This document shows positions 9,292-17,950 of a stretch of 64,000 bases of DNA, piece by piece. This stretch comes from Streptococcus sanguinis (lineage in GTDB: Bacteria > Bacillota > Bacilli > Lactobacillales > Streptococcaceae). The stretch is taken from contig NZ_LS483364.1 of the NCBI RefSeq assembly GCF_900475275.1, positions 1,860,001 through 1,924,000 on the forward strand, in the 5' to 3' direction. A program made the position numbers and the translations under genes. Positions within the stretch are counted from its first letter, which is position 1. Every line of letters begins with the position of its first letter. The notes beneath the pieces were generated by a model. The model made no database searches, was not told the DNA's origin, and saw only the letters and a program-made list of their open reading frames with translations.

Positions 9292-10415
9292 GTCCATTCC
9301 TCCTTTATCTGCTCTAAAGGCTGAGTTGATGCCAGATAGCCTTCCTCAGTCCCAAAGACGACCACTTCAATGCTGACTTCTGGCTTACGATAGCGGAGCA
9401 GACGCTCACTTCTAGCCTTGATCTTATCCGCCAAGACCTGATAGACACCCTCATAAGAAAATTCTTTAATGGCTGTTCCAGCTGCCTCGGTCGTCAAACA
9501 CTTATCAACCTTTTCCAACAGCTCAATAGGCGCCCCCATCAGGGCTAGATTAGCCACCAGTGTTTCCATACGGGCATCCGAGTCCTTACTGTGGGTAGAG
9601 AAAATCCCAGCCGCCACTTTGACAAACTTGCCCATGTGACCGATCATCAAAACCTTGGTAAAGCCGATGCGCTGGACTTCTTTGAGGACATGGCCGACAA
9701 AGTTACTCATATTGACGATGCGCCCAGCTGGAATCCCCACAGTATTAGTAGCAAAATCTTCACCGTAATTTCCCGGTACCAAGACGACTGAGCGATGTCC
9801 TTGATTATAGAGCATGGTTAACTCGATCGTGATGGATGCCTTCCAGCTATCCTCGGACATAGGATTGACAATCCCTGTCGTTCCCAAAATTGAAATACCG
9901 CCGACAATACCTAGTCTAGAATTGTAGGTCAGCTTGGCCGTTTCTTCTCCTCCGGGAACGGAAATGATAACCCGCGCCCCACAGTTGGGACCGATAATCT
10001 CACGGACATGTTGCTCAATCATCCGTCTAGGAGTCGGATTGATGGCTGCCATGCCGACATCGCAGGCCAGTCCCTTCTCGGTCACGCGCCCGACGCCCTG
10101 ACCACCGTCAATCTCGATTTCCTTCTGATCTGGCAGGAGAGTCACGGTCGAATAAATCAAGAGGCCATGCGTCGCATCCGCATCATCGCCGCCATCTTTT
10201 TCAATGGCCGCGGTCGCTTCTTCTGGTCCGAAGGAAGGATTGTGAACATCCATGGTCACTTCCACGCCTGAAGCCGTATGCACAGTGACCTTTTCTTCCC
10301 TTTCCTGATTTAAAATCATGCTCAAGGCTGCAACAGTCGCTGCCGTTGCACAAGTACCAGTTGTAAAACCTTTTCTTAATTTCTTTCCATTGACATAAGC
10401 GTATTCATCCATCAT
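9288..10415 (-). CDS. cbiD: Cobalt-precorrin-5B C1-methyltransferase CbiD
   Basis: Methylates C1 after CbiG has opened the lactone; not related to the tetrapyrrole methylase fold of its neighbours. The 375-residue protein starts with the family signature RKGFTTGTCATAATVAA and contains NPTPRRMI and TTGIVNPMSEDSW. The ATG at 10415 shares one base with the stop of the preceding cbiC copy. Length is normal. Confidence 0.94.
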   Translation of the reverse strand: MMDEYAYVNGKKLRKGFTTGTCATAATVAALSMILNQEREEKVTVHTASGVEVTMDVHNPSFGPEEATAAIEKDGGDDADATHGLLIYSTVTLLPDQKEIEIDGGQGVGRVTEKGLACDVGMAAINPTPRRMIEQHVREIIGPNCGARVIISVPGGEETAKLTYNSRLGIVGGISILGTTGIVNPMSEDSWKASITIELTMLYNQGHRSVVLVPGNYGEDFATNTVGIPAGRIVNMSNFVGHVLKEVQRIGFTKVLMIGHMGKFVKVAAGIFSTHSKDSDARMETLVANLALMGAPIELLEKVDKCLTTEAAGTAIKEFSYEGVYQVLADKIKARSERLLRYRKPEVSIEVVVFGTEEGYLASTQPLEQIKEEWT

Positions 10416-11119
10416 CAGCCCTCCCCTTTCTCCGGAGCCTGCTTTTTATCTGAAACACTGTAACGCTCATAGTCTGTAGTGCCTAGCTTGAGCTGGTAGA
10501 GAATGGCATTGACCACAGCTGCCGCAATGGTACTGCCGCCCTTTTGACCCAGTGCCGCGATAGAAGGCACCGAACTTTCATGCAGTTTGAGCTTGGATTC
10601 TGCCGCTCCGACAAAGCCGACCGGAACTCCGACAACCGCATCCGGCTGTAAGCTTCCTTCTTCGACCATATCCAAAACCTTGAAGATAGACGTTGGAGCA
10701 TTCCCAAAGACAAAAAGTTTTGGACCGTCCACTTTAGCTGCATATTCTACAGCAGCCATGGAGCGAGTAATTCCCTTTTCCTTAGCTTCCTGAAAGACTG
10801 CTGGCTCATTGACCAGACAACGGTAGGAAACACCTAGGTCATCCAGCAATTTCTTATTAAAACCACCCAAGACCATGGTCGTATCTGTAAAAATAGTGCC
10901 CTTGTTTCGGAGGACGTAGAGGATTTTTTCAATAACCTGATTGGAAAACTTGATATTGTAGAGGTAGTCAAAGTCTGCACTAGTAAAGACAACCCGCTTG
11001 AGCACTGCCTCTTCAAAAGGATCCGAAAAATGTATATCTGGATGCTCTTGGTCAATAATTTCCTGAATCTTGCTGAAACTAGCTTCTTCAATCTTGTGCG
11101 CTGCTTTTAGATAGGACAT
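10415..11119 (-). CDS. CbiC-family methylmutase copy lacking the catalytic His (cbiC')
   Basis: Second of two adjacent CbiC-like genes, 234 residues. CbiC moves the C11 methyl group to C12 to make cobyrinic acid, using a histidine as general acid (His43 in CobH). Here residue 45 is Phe (VVFTSADFDY, codon at 10985-10987), where the neighbour and characterised homologues have His. The other family patterns are well kept: FTDTTMVLGG, TRSMAAVEYAA, FVFGNAPTS, GVPVGFVGAAESK and GQKGGSTIAAAVVNA. I infer that it cannot do the full reaction alone but could bind the substrate or product, or form a mixed dimer with the neighbour. It starts right after the neighbour's stop and is not degraded, so it seems to be kept by selection. 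Confidence 0.85.
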   Translation of the reverse strand: MSYLKAAHKIEEASFSKIQEIIDQEHPDIHFSDPFEEAVLKRVVFTSADFDYLYNIKFSNQVIEKILYVLRNKGTIFTDTTMVLGGFNKKLLDDLGVSYRCLVNEPAVFQEAKEKGITRSMAAVEYAAKVDGPKLFVFGNAPTSIFKVLDMVEEGSLQPDAVVGVPVGFVGAAESKLKLHESSVPSIAALGQKGGSTIAAAVVNAILYQLKLGTTDYERYSVSDKKQAPEKGEG

Positions 11120-11818
11120 CTAGTTCTTTCCTCCTTCTTTACTGGATGGTGTAGAGTAGCGGACATAGTCATCCGTCACCACTTCTCTCAGCTGGTAGAT
11201 AATAGCATTGATAATGGCTACTACAATCGTACTGCCGCCTTTTCTGCCGAGATTGACAAGGGCAGGAAGACCTGACTGAAGCAGTTCTTCTTTGGATTCT
11301 TCGACATTGATAAAGCCGACTGGAACCCCAATCACTGCATCCGCTTCTACCAGTCCCTGCTCTGCCAGCTCAATCAGGTAAGACAGAGCCGTAGGAGCAC
11401 CACCGAAGGCAAATACTTTAGGCCCTTCAATCTTAGCTGCTATCTCAACAGCCGCCATAGCTCTGGTAATTTGCTTTTCCTTGGCCAGCGCAACTACTTC
11501 TTCATCGCTAATCAAACAGCGGTAGCTCACACCCAGCTGGTCAAGCACGCGCTTATTAATCCCATTGAGAGAGATATTGGAGTCCAGCAGAATGGTCCCC
11601 TTAGCTCTGATTACCTCTTCAATTTTTTTAAGGACATCGTGCTCAAAGCGCATGGTATAGAGATAATCGAAATCTCCTGTCGTATGAATAGCCCTCTTGA
11701 TAATGGATTCTTCCATTTCCGAATGGAAGACATAATCAGGATCTTTTTCAGTAATCATAGACTGAATAATTTGAAAGCTCTTTTCCTCAATAGAGGAAGG
11801 ATTTTGGATATATGTCAT
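11120..11818 (-). CDS. cbiC: Cobalt-precorrin-8 methylmutase CbiC (catalytic His present)
   Basis: First of the tandem pair, 232 residues. The catalytic histidine is present as His45 (KRAIHTTGDFDY, codon at 11684-11686), aligned exactly with Phe45 of the copy downstream. However, other usually conserved motifs are altered: LLDSNISLNG instead of the DTTM pattern, FAFGGAPTA instead of GNAPTA, TRAM instead of TRSM and GFINVEESK instead of GFVGAAESK. It lies nine bases downstream of cbiB. It is the better candidate for the active enzyme, but the changes suggest a shifted role or dependence on the partner. Which copy arose first cannot be told from this sequence. Confidence 0.87.
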   Translation of the reverse strand: MTYIQNPSSIEEKSFQIIQSMITEKDPDYVFHSEMEESIIKRAIHTTGDFDYLYTMRFEHDVLKKIEEVIRAKGTILLDSNISLNGINKRVLDQLGVSYRCLISDEEVVALAKEKQITRAMAAVEIAAKIEGPKVFAFGGAPTALSYLIELAEQGLVEADAVIGVPVGFINVEESKEELLQSGLPALVNLGRKGGSTIVVAIINAIIYQLREVVTDDYVRYSTPSSKEGGKN

Positions 11819-11827
11819 AGTATACTC

Positions 11828-12778
11828 CTAGAAATATGCTTGCTTTACTAAATAAAATAGAGTAAACAAGATTAAACCTGTCATGGTGCTTGTATAAAGC
11901 AGAGAGATAGCCGTCTGAATATCATCCGCCTCAACCGGTCTGGAATCCTCTCCAATGGTCGGTTTCTCAATCAGCTCTCCGTGATAGATGTGCGGTCCGC
12001 CCAGCTGAATCCCCAGAGCTCCAGCCACAACTGCCTCCGAAAAAGCACTGTTGGGACTGGCATGCTGGTAGCGATCCCGCCAGCCGATTCGCAACGCCCC
12101 CTTGAAATCCAGCAGTAAAATCTGACTGCTGAGAATCAAGAAAAGCCAAGTCAAACGCGCAGGAATCAGATTGGCCAGATCATCCATCTTGGCAGATATC
12201 AAGCCGATTTTGCGGTATTTCTCCGTCTTATAGCCTACCATGGAGTCTAAGGTGTTGATGGCCTTATACGTCATGGCTAAGATAGGTCCGCCTAGAAAGA
12301 GGCAGAGCAGTGGTCCAATAACCCCGTCACTGGTATTTTCAGCCACCGTCTCAATCGTCGCCTTGCTGATTTCCTCTGGTGTCAGCTGAGAAGTTTCACG
12401 GCCAACAATCATACCAACTTGCTTTCTAGCTTCTTCCAAACTACCAAACTTGAGCCTATGGTAAACCTTTTGGGCCTCAAAAGCTAGACTCTTAGCCGCT
12501 AGACTAGCATAGGCCAGATAGATCCAGACGAGCCAGTAGAGGACGGGATGAACCAGACCAGCCAACCAGAGCAACCCGTAGCTCACTCCCAGCCCCAGTC
12601 CAACTGTTGTCAGCCAGAGGAAAAAGCCAAACAGATAGGGCGAAAACTGCCTTTTCTCCTGCAAACGCATACATAAATAAATATAGGAACCCATCCACTT
12701 GACTGGATGAGGCCAGCTATAGGGGTCGCCAATGAGCCAGTCCAGTAAGACGGCCAAAAAAATTGCAATGAGTGTCAT
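11828..12778 (-). CDS. cbiB: Adenosylcobinamide-phosphate synthase CbiB
   Basis: Integral membrane enzyme that attaches aminopropanol (or its phosphate) to the propionate side chain of adenosylcobyric acid. The 316-residue protein begins with a membrane helix and the family pattern DWLIGDPYSWPHPVKWMG, then has NTSDGVIGPLLCLF, NTLDSMVGYKTEKY and a C-terminal membrane helix. It starts one base after the cbiA stop. It acts later than its neighbours, so the remaining steps (CbiP, CobS, CobT, CobU, CobC) must be encoded elsewhere, probably beyond the left edge. Confidence 0.93.
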   Translation of the reverse strand: MTLIAIFLAVLLDWLIGDPYSWPHPVKWMGSYIYLCMRLQEKRQFSPYLFGFFLWLTTVGLGLGVSYGLLWLAGLVHPVLYWLVWIYLAYASLAAKSLAFEAQKVYHRLKFGSLEEARKQVGMIVGRETSQLTPEEISKATIETVAENTSDGVIGPLLCLFLGGPILAMTYKAINTLDSMVGYKTEKYRKIGLISAKMDDLANLIPARLTWLFLILSSQILLLDFKGALRIGWRDRYQHASPNSAFSEAVVAGALGIQLGGPHIYHGELIEKPTIGEDSRPVEADDIQTAISLLYTSTMTGLILFTLFYLVKQAYF

Positions 12779-12779
12779 A

Positions 12780-14138
12780 TCAGTTCGCCTCTTTGATATA
12801 GTCCAGCCAGTTGGCTAGCAGCTGCTCATCCTGATAAAAATGAACATGCAGGTAGCTGGCAAAGGTCCGGCCCTTTTGATAACCGCCTGTCCAGGCAGCT
12901 ACGACCTGACCGTCTCTGACCTTCTCTAGCTTGAGGACCGTATCTTCCTCCGTCTCAAAGACCGAATGATGAAACTCATGTCCCCTGACCGCTGTACCTT
13001 TAGGACCAAAAAGACTGTCTACCTGCGTTTCTGCTTGGCAGTAGCCAAAGCTTTTCAGGCCGGGGGTCATCAGGCTCTTGCCCTTGAAAATACCGACCAT
13101 TTCATAGACCTGACCCTCTACTTCCAGCAGCTCTCCCAGATACATGAGGCCACCGCATTCTGCGTAGATTGGCCGCCCCTGTTCGTGAGCTTTCTTAACC
13201 GAAGTTCGGAAATCAGTATTTGCCATCAGCTCCTGAGCGTAGACTTCTGGAAAACCGCCACCAAAATAATATGCATCTGCTGCTGGCAGTTCCTTATCTT
13301 TCAGAGGGCTGAAAGGCACCAGCTGGACATTGAGATCTCTTAAAAAGTCTAGATTATCTTCGTAGTAAAAGTGGAAAGCATCATCCAAAGCATAAGCCAA
13401 AGTCAAGGGCTGGTCATTGTGGACATGAAAAGGATTGGCCATCTGCTTATCGGGCATTTCTGCCTTTTCCAGCAGCCTGTCTAGATTTATATGCTTGGCT
13501 ACTGCCGCTCCCAATTCCTCAAATCGACGGTCCAAATCATCCATTTCTACATCAGGGATTAGACCCAGATGGCGCGATGGCAGCTCTGCTGTCGCATTCT
13601 TAGGCAGATAGCCTAACACTTCTACATCCGTGTAACGCTCAATGGCGCCCTTGATAAGTTCAAAGTGAGTCTGTGAAGCCACCCGGTTGATAATGACCCC
13701 AGCAATGTTCAAATCCGGATCAAAAGTCGCAAAACCATGAACCATAGCAGCCGCTGAGGTGGATGTCGCCTTCCCATCAATAATCAAGACAACCGGAATG
13801 CTCAACTTCTTAGCAACAGAAGCAGAAGACGCACAGTCCTTGTCCGTTCCCAGGCCATCAAAGAGCCCCATGACCCCTTCGACTACTGCCACATCTGCGT
13901 CTCCATGCCATTTGTAGTAGGACCAAGCCAGACTCTGATCGTCCGGTATCATAAAGCTATCCACATTCCGTGAAGGCCGCTTGGTAATCCGACTATGATA
14001 AGCTGTATCAATATAATCAGGTCCTACCTTATAAGGCTGGACCTGATAACCTCTGTCTGCCAGAGCTTTCAAAATCCCTAGGGTAACTGTGGTCTTTCCG
14101 ACACCGCTGGAAACACCAGCTAGCATAAATTGCTTCAT
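12780..14138 (-). CDS. cbiA: Cobyrinic acid a,c-diamide synthase CbiA
   Basis: ATP- and glutamine-dependent amidotransferase that amidates the a and c side chains of cobyrinic acid. The 452-residue protein has an N-terminal P-loop (GVSSGVGKTTVTLG), KVGPDYIDTAYH, and a C-terminal glutaminase domain with the Cys nucleophile in YAECGGLMYLG and a His region HEFHHSVFETE. It is the first gene of the operon; GGAG sits seven bases before the ATG. The leader before it contains a terminator-like hairpin, so expression of the whole operon may be set here. Confidence 0.94.
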   Translation of the reverse strand: MKQFMLAGVSSGVGKTTVTLGILKALADRGYQVQPYKVGPDYIDTAYHSRITKRPSRNVDSFMIPDDQSLAWSYYKWHGDADVAVVEGVMGLFDGLGTDKDCASSASVAKKLSIPVVLIIDGKATSTSAAAMVHGFATFDPDLNIAGVIINRVASQTHFELIKGAIERYTDVEVLGYLPKNATAELPSRHLGLIPDVEMDDLDRRFEELGAAVAKHINLDRLLEKAEMPDKQMANPFHVHNDQPLTLAYALDDAFHFYYEDNLDFLRDLNVQLVPFSPLKDKELPAADAYYFGGGFPEVYAQELMANTDFRTSVKKAHEQGRPIYAECGGLMYLGELLEVEGQVYEMVGIFKGKSLMTPGLKSFGYCQAETQVDSLFGPKGTAVRGHEFHHSVFETEEDTVLKLEKVRDGQVVAAWTGGYQKGRTFASYLHVHFYQDEQLLANWLDYIKEAN

Positions 14139-14265
14139 CGCTTTACTCCAGATTCGCTGATAAAAAAAGTACTACAAAAAAATAAGGAATTTTTATTTTT
14201 TTGTAGCACCGTTGCTCACTTATATATAGAGCAAACACCCCGTTGTGTTCGCTTCCAGTTCTTAT
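14139..14265 (-). promoter_or_regulatory. Structured cob operon leader, candidate attenuator
   Basis: On the coding strand the leader first forms GCGAACAC...GTGTTTGC (arms 14245-14252 and 14231-14238; one G-U pair). The 3' arm can instead pair as TTGCTC...GAGCAA (14229-14234 with 14212-14217), so the two stems exclude each other. A 16-bp A/T-rich stem (14194-14209 with 14169-14184, one G-U pair) follows, then seven T (14162-14168), as in an intrinsic terminator, and then the cbiA ribosome site. I find no B12-box core, so it is not a recognisable cobalamin riboswitch. The fold is by eye only. Confidence 0.55.
14162..14209 (-). terminator. Terminator-like hairpin in cob leader
   Basis: Inverted repeat gtgctacaaaaaaata / tatttttttgtagtac with a 9-base loop, followed on the coding strand by TTTTTTT. 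The stem is A/T-rich and therefore weak, which would suit a conditional terminator upstream of cbiA rather than a strong stop. Confidence 0.5.
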
Positions 14266-14303
14266 ATTAAATTTATTTTAATATAAAGCGTAAAAGCTGT
14301 CAA
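14262..14303 (-). promoter_or_regulatory. cob operon promoter with overlapping palindrome
   Basis: TTGACA (14298-14303) and TAAAAT (14275-14280) separated by 17 bases form a near-consensus sigma-70-type promoter directed at cbiA. A perfect inverted repeat, ttatattaaa / tttaatataa with a 5-base spacer (14262-14286), covers the -10 box and the likely start site. I infer an operator for an unidentified repressor; A/T-rich chance palindromes are possible. Confidence 0.65.
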
Positions 14304-14390
14304 GTTTTTAATAGAGCATCTGCGAAAAAAGTCAAGATTCTAGAGCGTCTCCACTGAAAATTGAGCATTTTTTACAATTCTGTTAAATTT

Positions 14391-14426
14391 AAAAAAACAT
14401 CAGGAAAAGGAACATTCCTGATGTTT
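14391..14426 (-). terminator. Terminator of the rcrRPQ-like operon
   Basis: Perfect 10-bp stem acatcaggaa / ttcctgatgt (14397-14406, 14415-14424) followed on the minus strand by seven T. It separates the ABC exporter operon from the cob promoter. Confidence 0.85.
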
Positions 14427-14436
14427 TATTTGAGCG

Positions 14437-16194
14437 TCAACCTGCATCTTCCTCTACAAACTGACTATTATAGAGGTCCGCATAGAAGCCATTCTGCTCC
14501 ATGAGTTCATCATGGTTGCCCTGCTCGATGATATTTCCATCGCGCATGACCAAGATAAGATCCGCATTACGGATAGTAGATAAGCGGTGGGCAATGACAA
14601 AGGAAGTCCGGCCCTCCATGAGTTTGTCCATAGCCTTTTGAATCAGCTCCTCCGTCCGCGTATCGACTGACGAAGTTGCCTCATCCAAGATCAAGAGCGG
14701 TGCATCTTTCAGCAGAGCACGAGCGATTGTCAATAGCTGCTTCTGACCGACCGATAAGTTAACCGTATCATCCAACACTGTATCATAGCCCTGCGGCAGA
14801 GTCATGATAAAGTGATGAACACCGACCGCCTTCGCTGCAGCAACAACTGCTTCATCTGTCACATGCTCCTGATTATAAATCAAATTCTCCCGAATCGTCC
14901 CCTCAAAGAGCCAGGTCTCCTGCAAGACCATTGAAAAGGCATCGTGAACCTCAGAGCGCTTCATATCCTTAATATCTATACCATCAATGCTGATACGCCC
15001 CTTGTCAATTTCATAGAACTTCATAAGGAGATTAACGATGGTCGTCTTACCAGCACCCGTTGGGCCGACAATGGCAATCTTCTGTCCGGCTTTGGCCTGG
15101 GCTGAGAAATCATGAATAATCGTCTGGTCTGGCTTGTAGCCAAAGAAGACATCTTCAAAGGCGACATCTCCCTTGACAGCAGCAAGCTGCTGCTCTTTAT
15201 GCTGGTCGTCTTCCATCTCAGGCTCAGCCAGAAATTCAAGGACACGAACCAGTGCTGCACCAGCCTGCTGCAAGACAGTGATACCTTGGGCAATCTGTGA
15301 CAATGGCTGAGAGAAGGTCCGCACATAAACCATAAAGGCGACGATAATTCCGATGCTAATAGAGCCGTTAATCGCCAGAGCAGCACCGACCAAAATAACC
15401 AGCACATAAGCAAAATTCCCCGTAAAGAACATGAGCGGCATCATCATGCCAGAGATAAATTGAGACTTCCAAATACTGTTATAGAGATTGTGATTGAGAA
15501 CTGCAAAGCGCTCCTTAGACTGCTCAATAGCATTATAGCTGGTAACGACATTATGACCGGAGTACATTTCCTCTACATAACCGTTGACAGCCGCCAGATC
15601 GTTTTGCTGGGCGGTGAAATAGCCCTGAGACTTGCCCATGATGAGGCCGACAAAGACAAAGCCGACTACAGTAGCCAAGATGGTTACCAAGGCCAAGATC
15701 CAGTTCATGAAGAACATGGTCAAGACCACAGCCACCAAGAGCAAGCTGGCAGAGATAACATTCCCCAGACTCTGGTTGAGGGATTGGCCGACCGTATCCA
15801 CGTCATTGGTCACGCGCGACAGAGTATCCCCCTGAGAATGACCGTCAAAATAGCCCAACGGCAGCTTGTTTATCTTCTCTGCAATGGCCGTCCGCAGCCG
15901 CTTGGAGAAATACTGGATAACCGTACTGATGATAAAGGACTGACCATAGTTGAGCAGGGCTCCGACTGCATAGAGCACGGTCAGCAGAAGGGCAATCTCA
16001 GACACAGCTTTTAAATCAATGCTAGTAGCCAGACCATCAGAGATGAGGTTGGTAATTTCTTTTAATTTATTTGGCCCATAGACCGTAATAATGTTTGACA
16101 AGACAGCTCCCACAAATGCCAAAGCAAGAGGAAGCTGGAAGCCTTTGAGATAAGGCCTTATCTGGCTAAATAATGAAGGCTTCTTATTTTCCAT
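14437..16194 (-). CDS. rcrQ: Heterodimeric ABC exporter subunit, RcrQ-like
   Basis: Half-transporter of 585 residues: about six membrane helices (residues 20-320), then a nucleotide-binding domain with VGPTGAGKTTIVNLL (Walker A), the signature LSVGQKQLLTIARALL and LLILDEATSSVDTRTEE (Walker B with Glu). The signature reads LSVGQ rather than LSGGQ. Together with the Asp in place of Glu in the partner, this indicates one full and one degenerate ATP site, as in LmrCD/BmrCD-type heterodimers. It overlaps the partner by 11 bases. The MarR gene plus two exporters matches the rcrRPQ operon known from S. mutans, where it affects competence and stress tolerance; the substrate is unknown. Confidence 0.88.
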   Translation of the reverse strand: MENKKPSLFSQIRPYLKGFQLPLALAFVGAVLSNIITVYGPNKLKEITNLISDGLATSIDLKAVSEIALLLTVLYAVGALLNYGQSFIISTVIQYFSKRLRTAIAEKINKLPLGYFDGHSQGDTLSRVTNDVDTVGQSLNQSLGNVISASLLLVAVVLTMFFMNWILALVTILATVVGFVFVGLIMGKSQGYFTAQQNDLAAVNGYVEEMYSGHNVVTSYNAIEQSKERFAVLNHNLYNSIWKSQFISGMMMPLMFFTGNFAYVLVILVGAALAINGSISIGIIVAFMVYVRTFSQPLSQIAQGITVLQQAGAALVRVLEFLAEPEMEDDQHKEQQLAAVKGDVAFEDVFFGYKPDQTIIHDFSAQAKAGQKIAIVGPTGAGKTTIVNLLMKFYEIDKGRISIDGIDIKDMKRSEVHDAFSMVLQETWLFEGTIRENLIYNQEHVTDEAVVAAAKAVGVHHFIMTLPQGYDTVLDDTVNLSVGQKQLLTIARALLKDAPLLILDEATSSVDTRTEELIQKAMDKLMEGRTSFVIAHRLSTIRNADLILVMRDGNIIEQGNHDELMEQNGFYADLYNSQFVEEDAG

Positions 16195-17950
16195 TTTCTA
16201 ATTCCTCCTTGGATAGTTGTGAGTAAGCAATTTCTTGATAGACTTCGTTGCTGGCCAAAAGTTCTCGGTGAGTACCTTGACCGACTACCTTACCAGCATC
16301 CAAGACCAAGATTTGATCCGCATCCATGATGGTAGAAATCCGCTGTGCTACGATCAGCTTGGTCATATCCTGCGTCCGCTCAGCCAGTTCCTTGCGCAAA
16401 ATGCGGTCTGTCTTATAGTCTAGGGCTGAGAAGGAATCATCAAAGATGAGGATTTCTGGCTTACGAGCCAAGGCTCTGGCAATGGCCAAACGCTGACGCT
16501 GGCCACCAGAGAAGTTGGTTCCGCTTTGAGCCACTTCAGCTTTCAGCCCCTTTTCCTTCTCTTGGACAAAGGGCTTAGCCTGTGCTAGGTCAAGAGCCTC
16601 CCACATTTTCTGCTCATCCAGCGGGCTTTCTTTGCTTTGACCGAAGTCCAGATTGCTCTCAATATCACCAGAGAAAAGCACAGCCTTTTGCGGGATGTAG
16701 CCGACCTTATTATGCAAGTCTTCCAACTGGTAATCTTGAACATTGACACCATCTACCAGAATCTCTCCTTCAGTCACATCGTAGAAACGAGGGATGAGAT
16801 TGACAAGAGTGGATTTCCCTGAACCGGTTGAACCGATAAAGGCCACGGTATCACCAGCCTGAGTTGTAAAGCTGACATGCTCAATGACTGCTTCTGAATT
16901 CTTGGAATAGCGGAAGGACACATCTCGAAAGACCACCTCGCCCTTACTATCTGCTGCTGCCTTAGGATGTTCTGGACTGGTGATAGAAGAATGCAGATCC
17001 AGTACTTCATTAATCCGGCCAGCCGATACAATGGTCCGAGGAAGGACGATGAAGAGTGCCCCCATGAGCAAGAATCCAATCACAATCTGCATAGCATAGG
17101 ACATAAAGACGACCATATCACTGAAGAGTGGGAGACGCTCCTGCAGTCCAGCCTCCTGAATCAAATAAGCACCAATCCAGTAAATAGCCAGTGTCAAACC
17201 GCTGGAAATCCCCATCATAACTGGGTTCATCATGGCCATCAGACGACCGATGAAAAGATTGAGTCGAGTTACTTCATCATTAGCTGCCGCAAATTTCTCA
17301 TCCTGATAATCCTCAGCATTATAAGCCCGGACCACGCGAATCCCAGTCAGACTCTCTCTAGTGACACTGTTTAGCTTATCGACCAAGCGCTGCGCCACTG
17401 ACTGCTTGGGAAAGGCCAGTGTAACCAAAACTACTGTCAGCAGGATATTAACAAGAACGGCAATGAGAACAGCTGTCAGCCAGTTCTCAGACTTACCGAT
17501 AATCTTAGTCATGGCCCAAATCGCCATAATCGGTCCCCTGGTCACTACCTGCAGTCCCATGGTAATTAAGGTCTGTACCTGGGTAATGTCATTCGTTGTC
17601 CGAGTTAGCAAACTAGGAATTGAAAATTTCTTAATCTCCGTCTGCGAATAGTCTAGCACACGGTTGAAAATATCGCTCCGCAAACTCTGGGTAAAGCTAG
17701 CTGCTATACGAGCTGCAAAAAAGCCAACCACAATAGCTGACAACAAGCTAGCAAAAGACAGGCCGATCATTTTCAGACCGGGCTCCCACAGATCCGCCAA
17801 ACCAGTCCCCGGCGTTTGCAATAGCTCTGTAATCGTCGAAATATAGGTCGGAACTTCTAATTCCAAATATACCGTCAGGAAGGTGAAGAGCACACTGAGA
17901 ACAATCATGCTCACTTCCCTTGCCGTCAGCCGTTTAAATAACTTAAACAT
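16184..17950 (-). CDS. rcrP: Heterodimeric ABC exporter subunit, RcrP-like
   Basis: 588-residue half-transporter with six predicted membrane helices and a C-terminal ATPase domain: [16 protein letters not shown] (Walker A), FSGGQRQRLAIARALA (signature) and ILIFDDSFSALDYKTD (Walker B), where Asp follows in place of the catalytic Glu, so this site is probably degenerate. I start at 17950 (MFKLFKRLT), after GGAGGAAAAG; an in-frame ATG four codons upstream overlaps the ribosome site. It overlaps the MarR gene by eight bases, implying coupled translation with its regulator. Confidence 0.88.
   Translation of the reverse strand: MFKLFKRLTAREVSMIVLSVLFTFLTVYLELEVPTYISTITELLQTPGTGLADLWEPGLKMIGLSFASLLSAIVVGFFAARIAASFTQSLRSDIFNRVLDYSQTEIKKFSIPSLLTRTTNDITQVQTLITMGLQVVTRGPIMAIWAMTKIIGKSENWLTAVLIAVLVNILLTVVLVTLAFPKQSVAQRLVDKLNSVTRESLTGIRVVRAYNAEDYQDEKFAAANDEVTRLNLFIGRLMAMMNPVMMGISSGLTLAIYWIGAYLIQEAGLQERLPLFSDMVVFMSYAMQIVIGFLLMGALFIVLPRTIVSAGRINEVLDLHSSITSPEHPKAAADSKGEVVFRDVSFRYSKNSEAVIEHVSFTTQAGDTVAFIGSTGSGKSTLVNLIPRFYDVTEGEILVDGVNVQDYQLEDLHNKVGYIPQKAVLFSGDIESNLDFGQSKESPLDEQKMWEALDLAQAKPFVQEKEKGLKAEVAQSGTNFSGGQRQRLAIARALARKPEILIFDDSFSALDYKTDRILRKELAERTQDMTKLIVAQRISTIMDADQILVLDAGKVVGQGTHRELLASNEVYQEIAYSQLSKEELENGK

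Noticed and set aside
14139..14300. Cobalamin riboswitch before cbiA
   Set aside because: The B12-box core GCCACTG and its flanking pattern were not found on either strand in the leader, so only an unnamed structured leader is reported.
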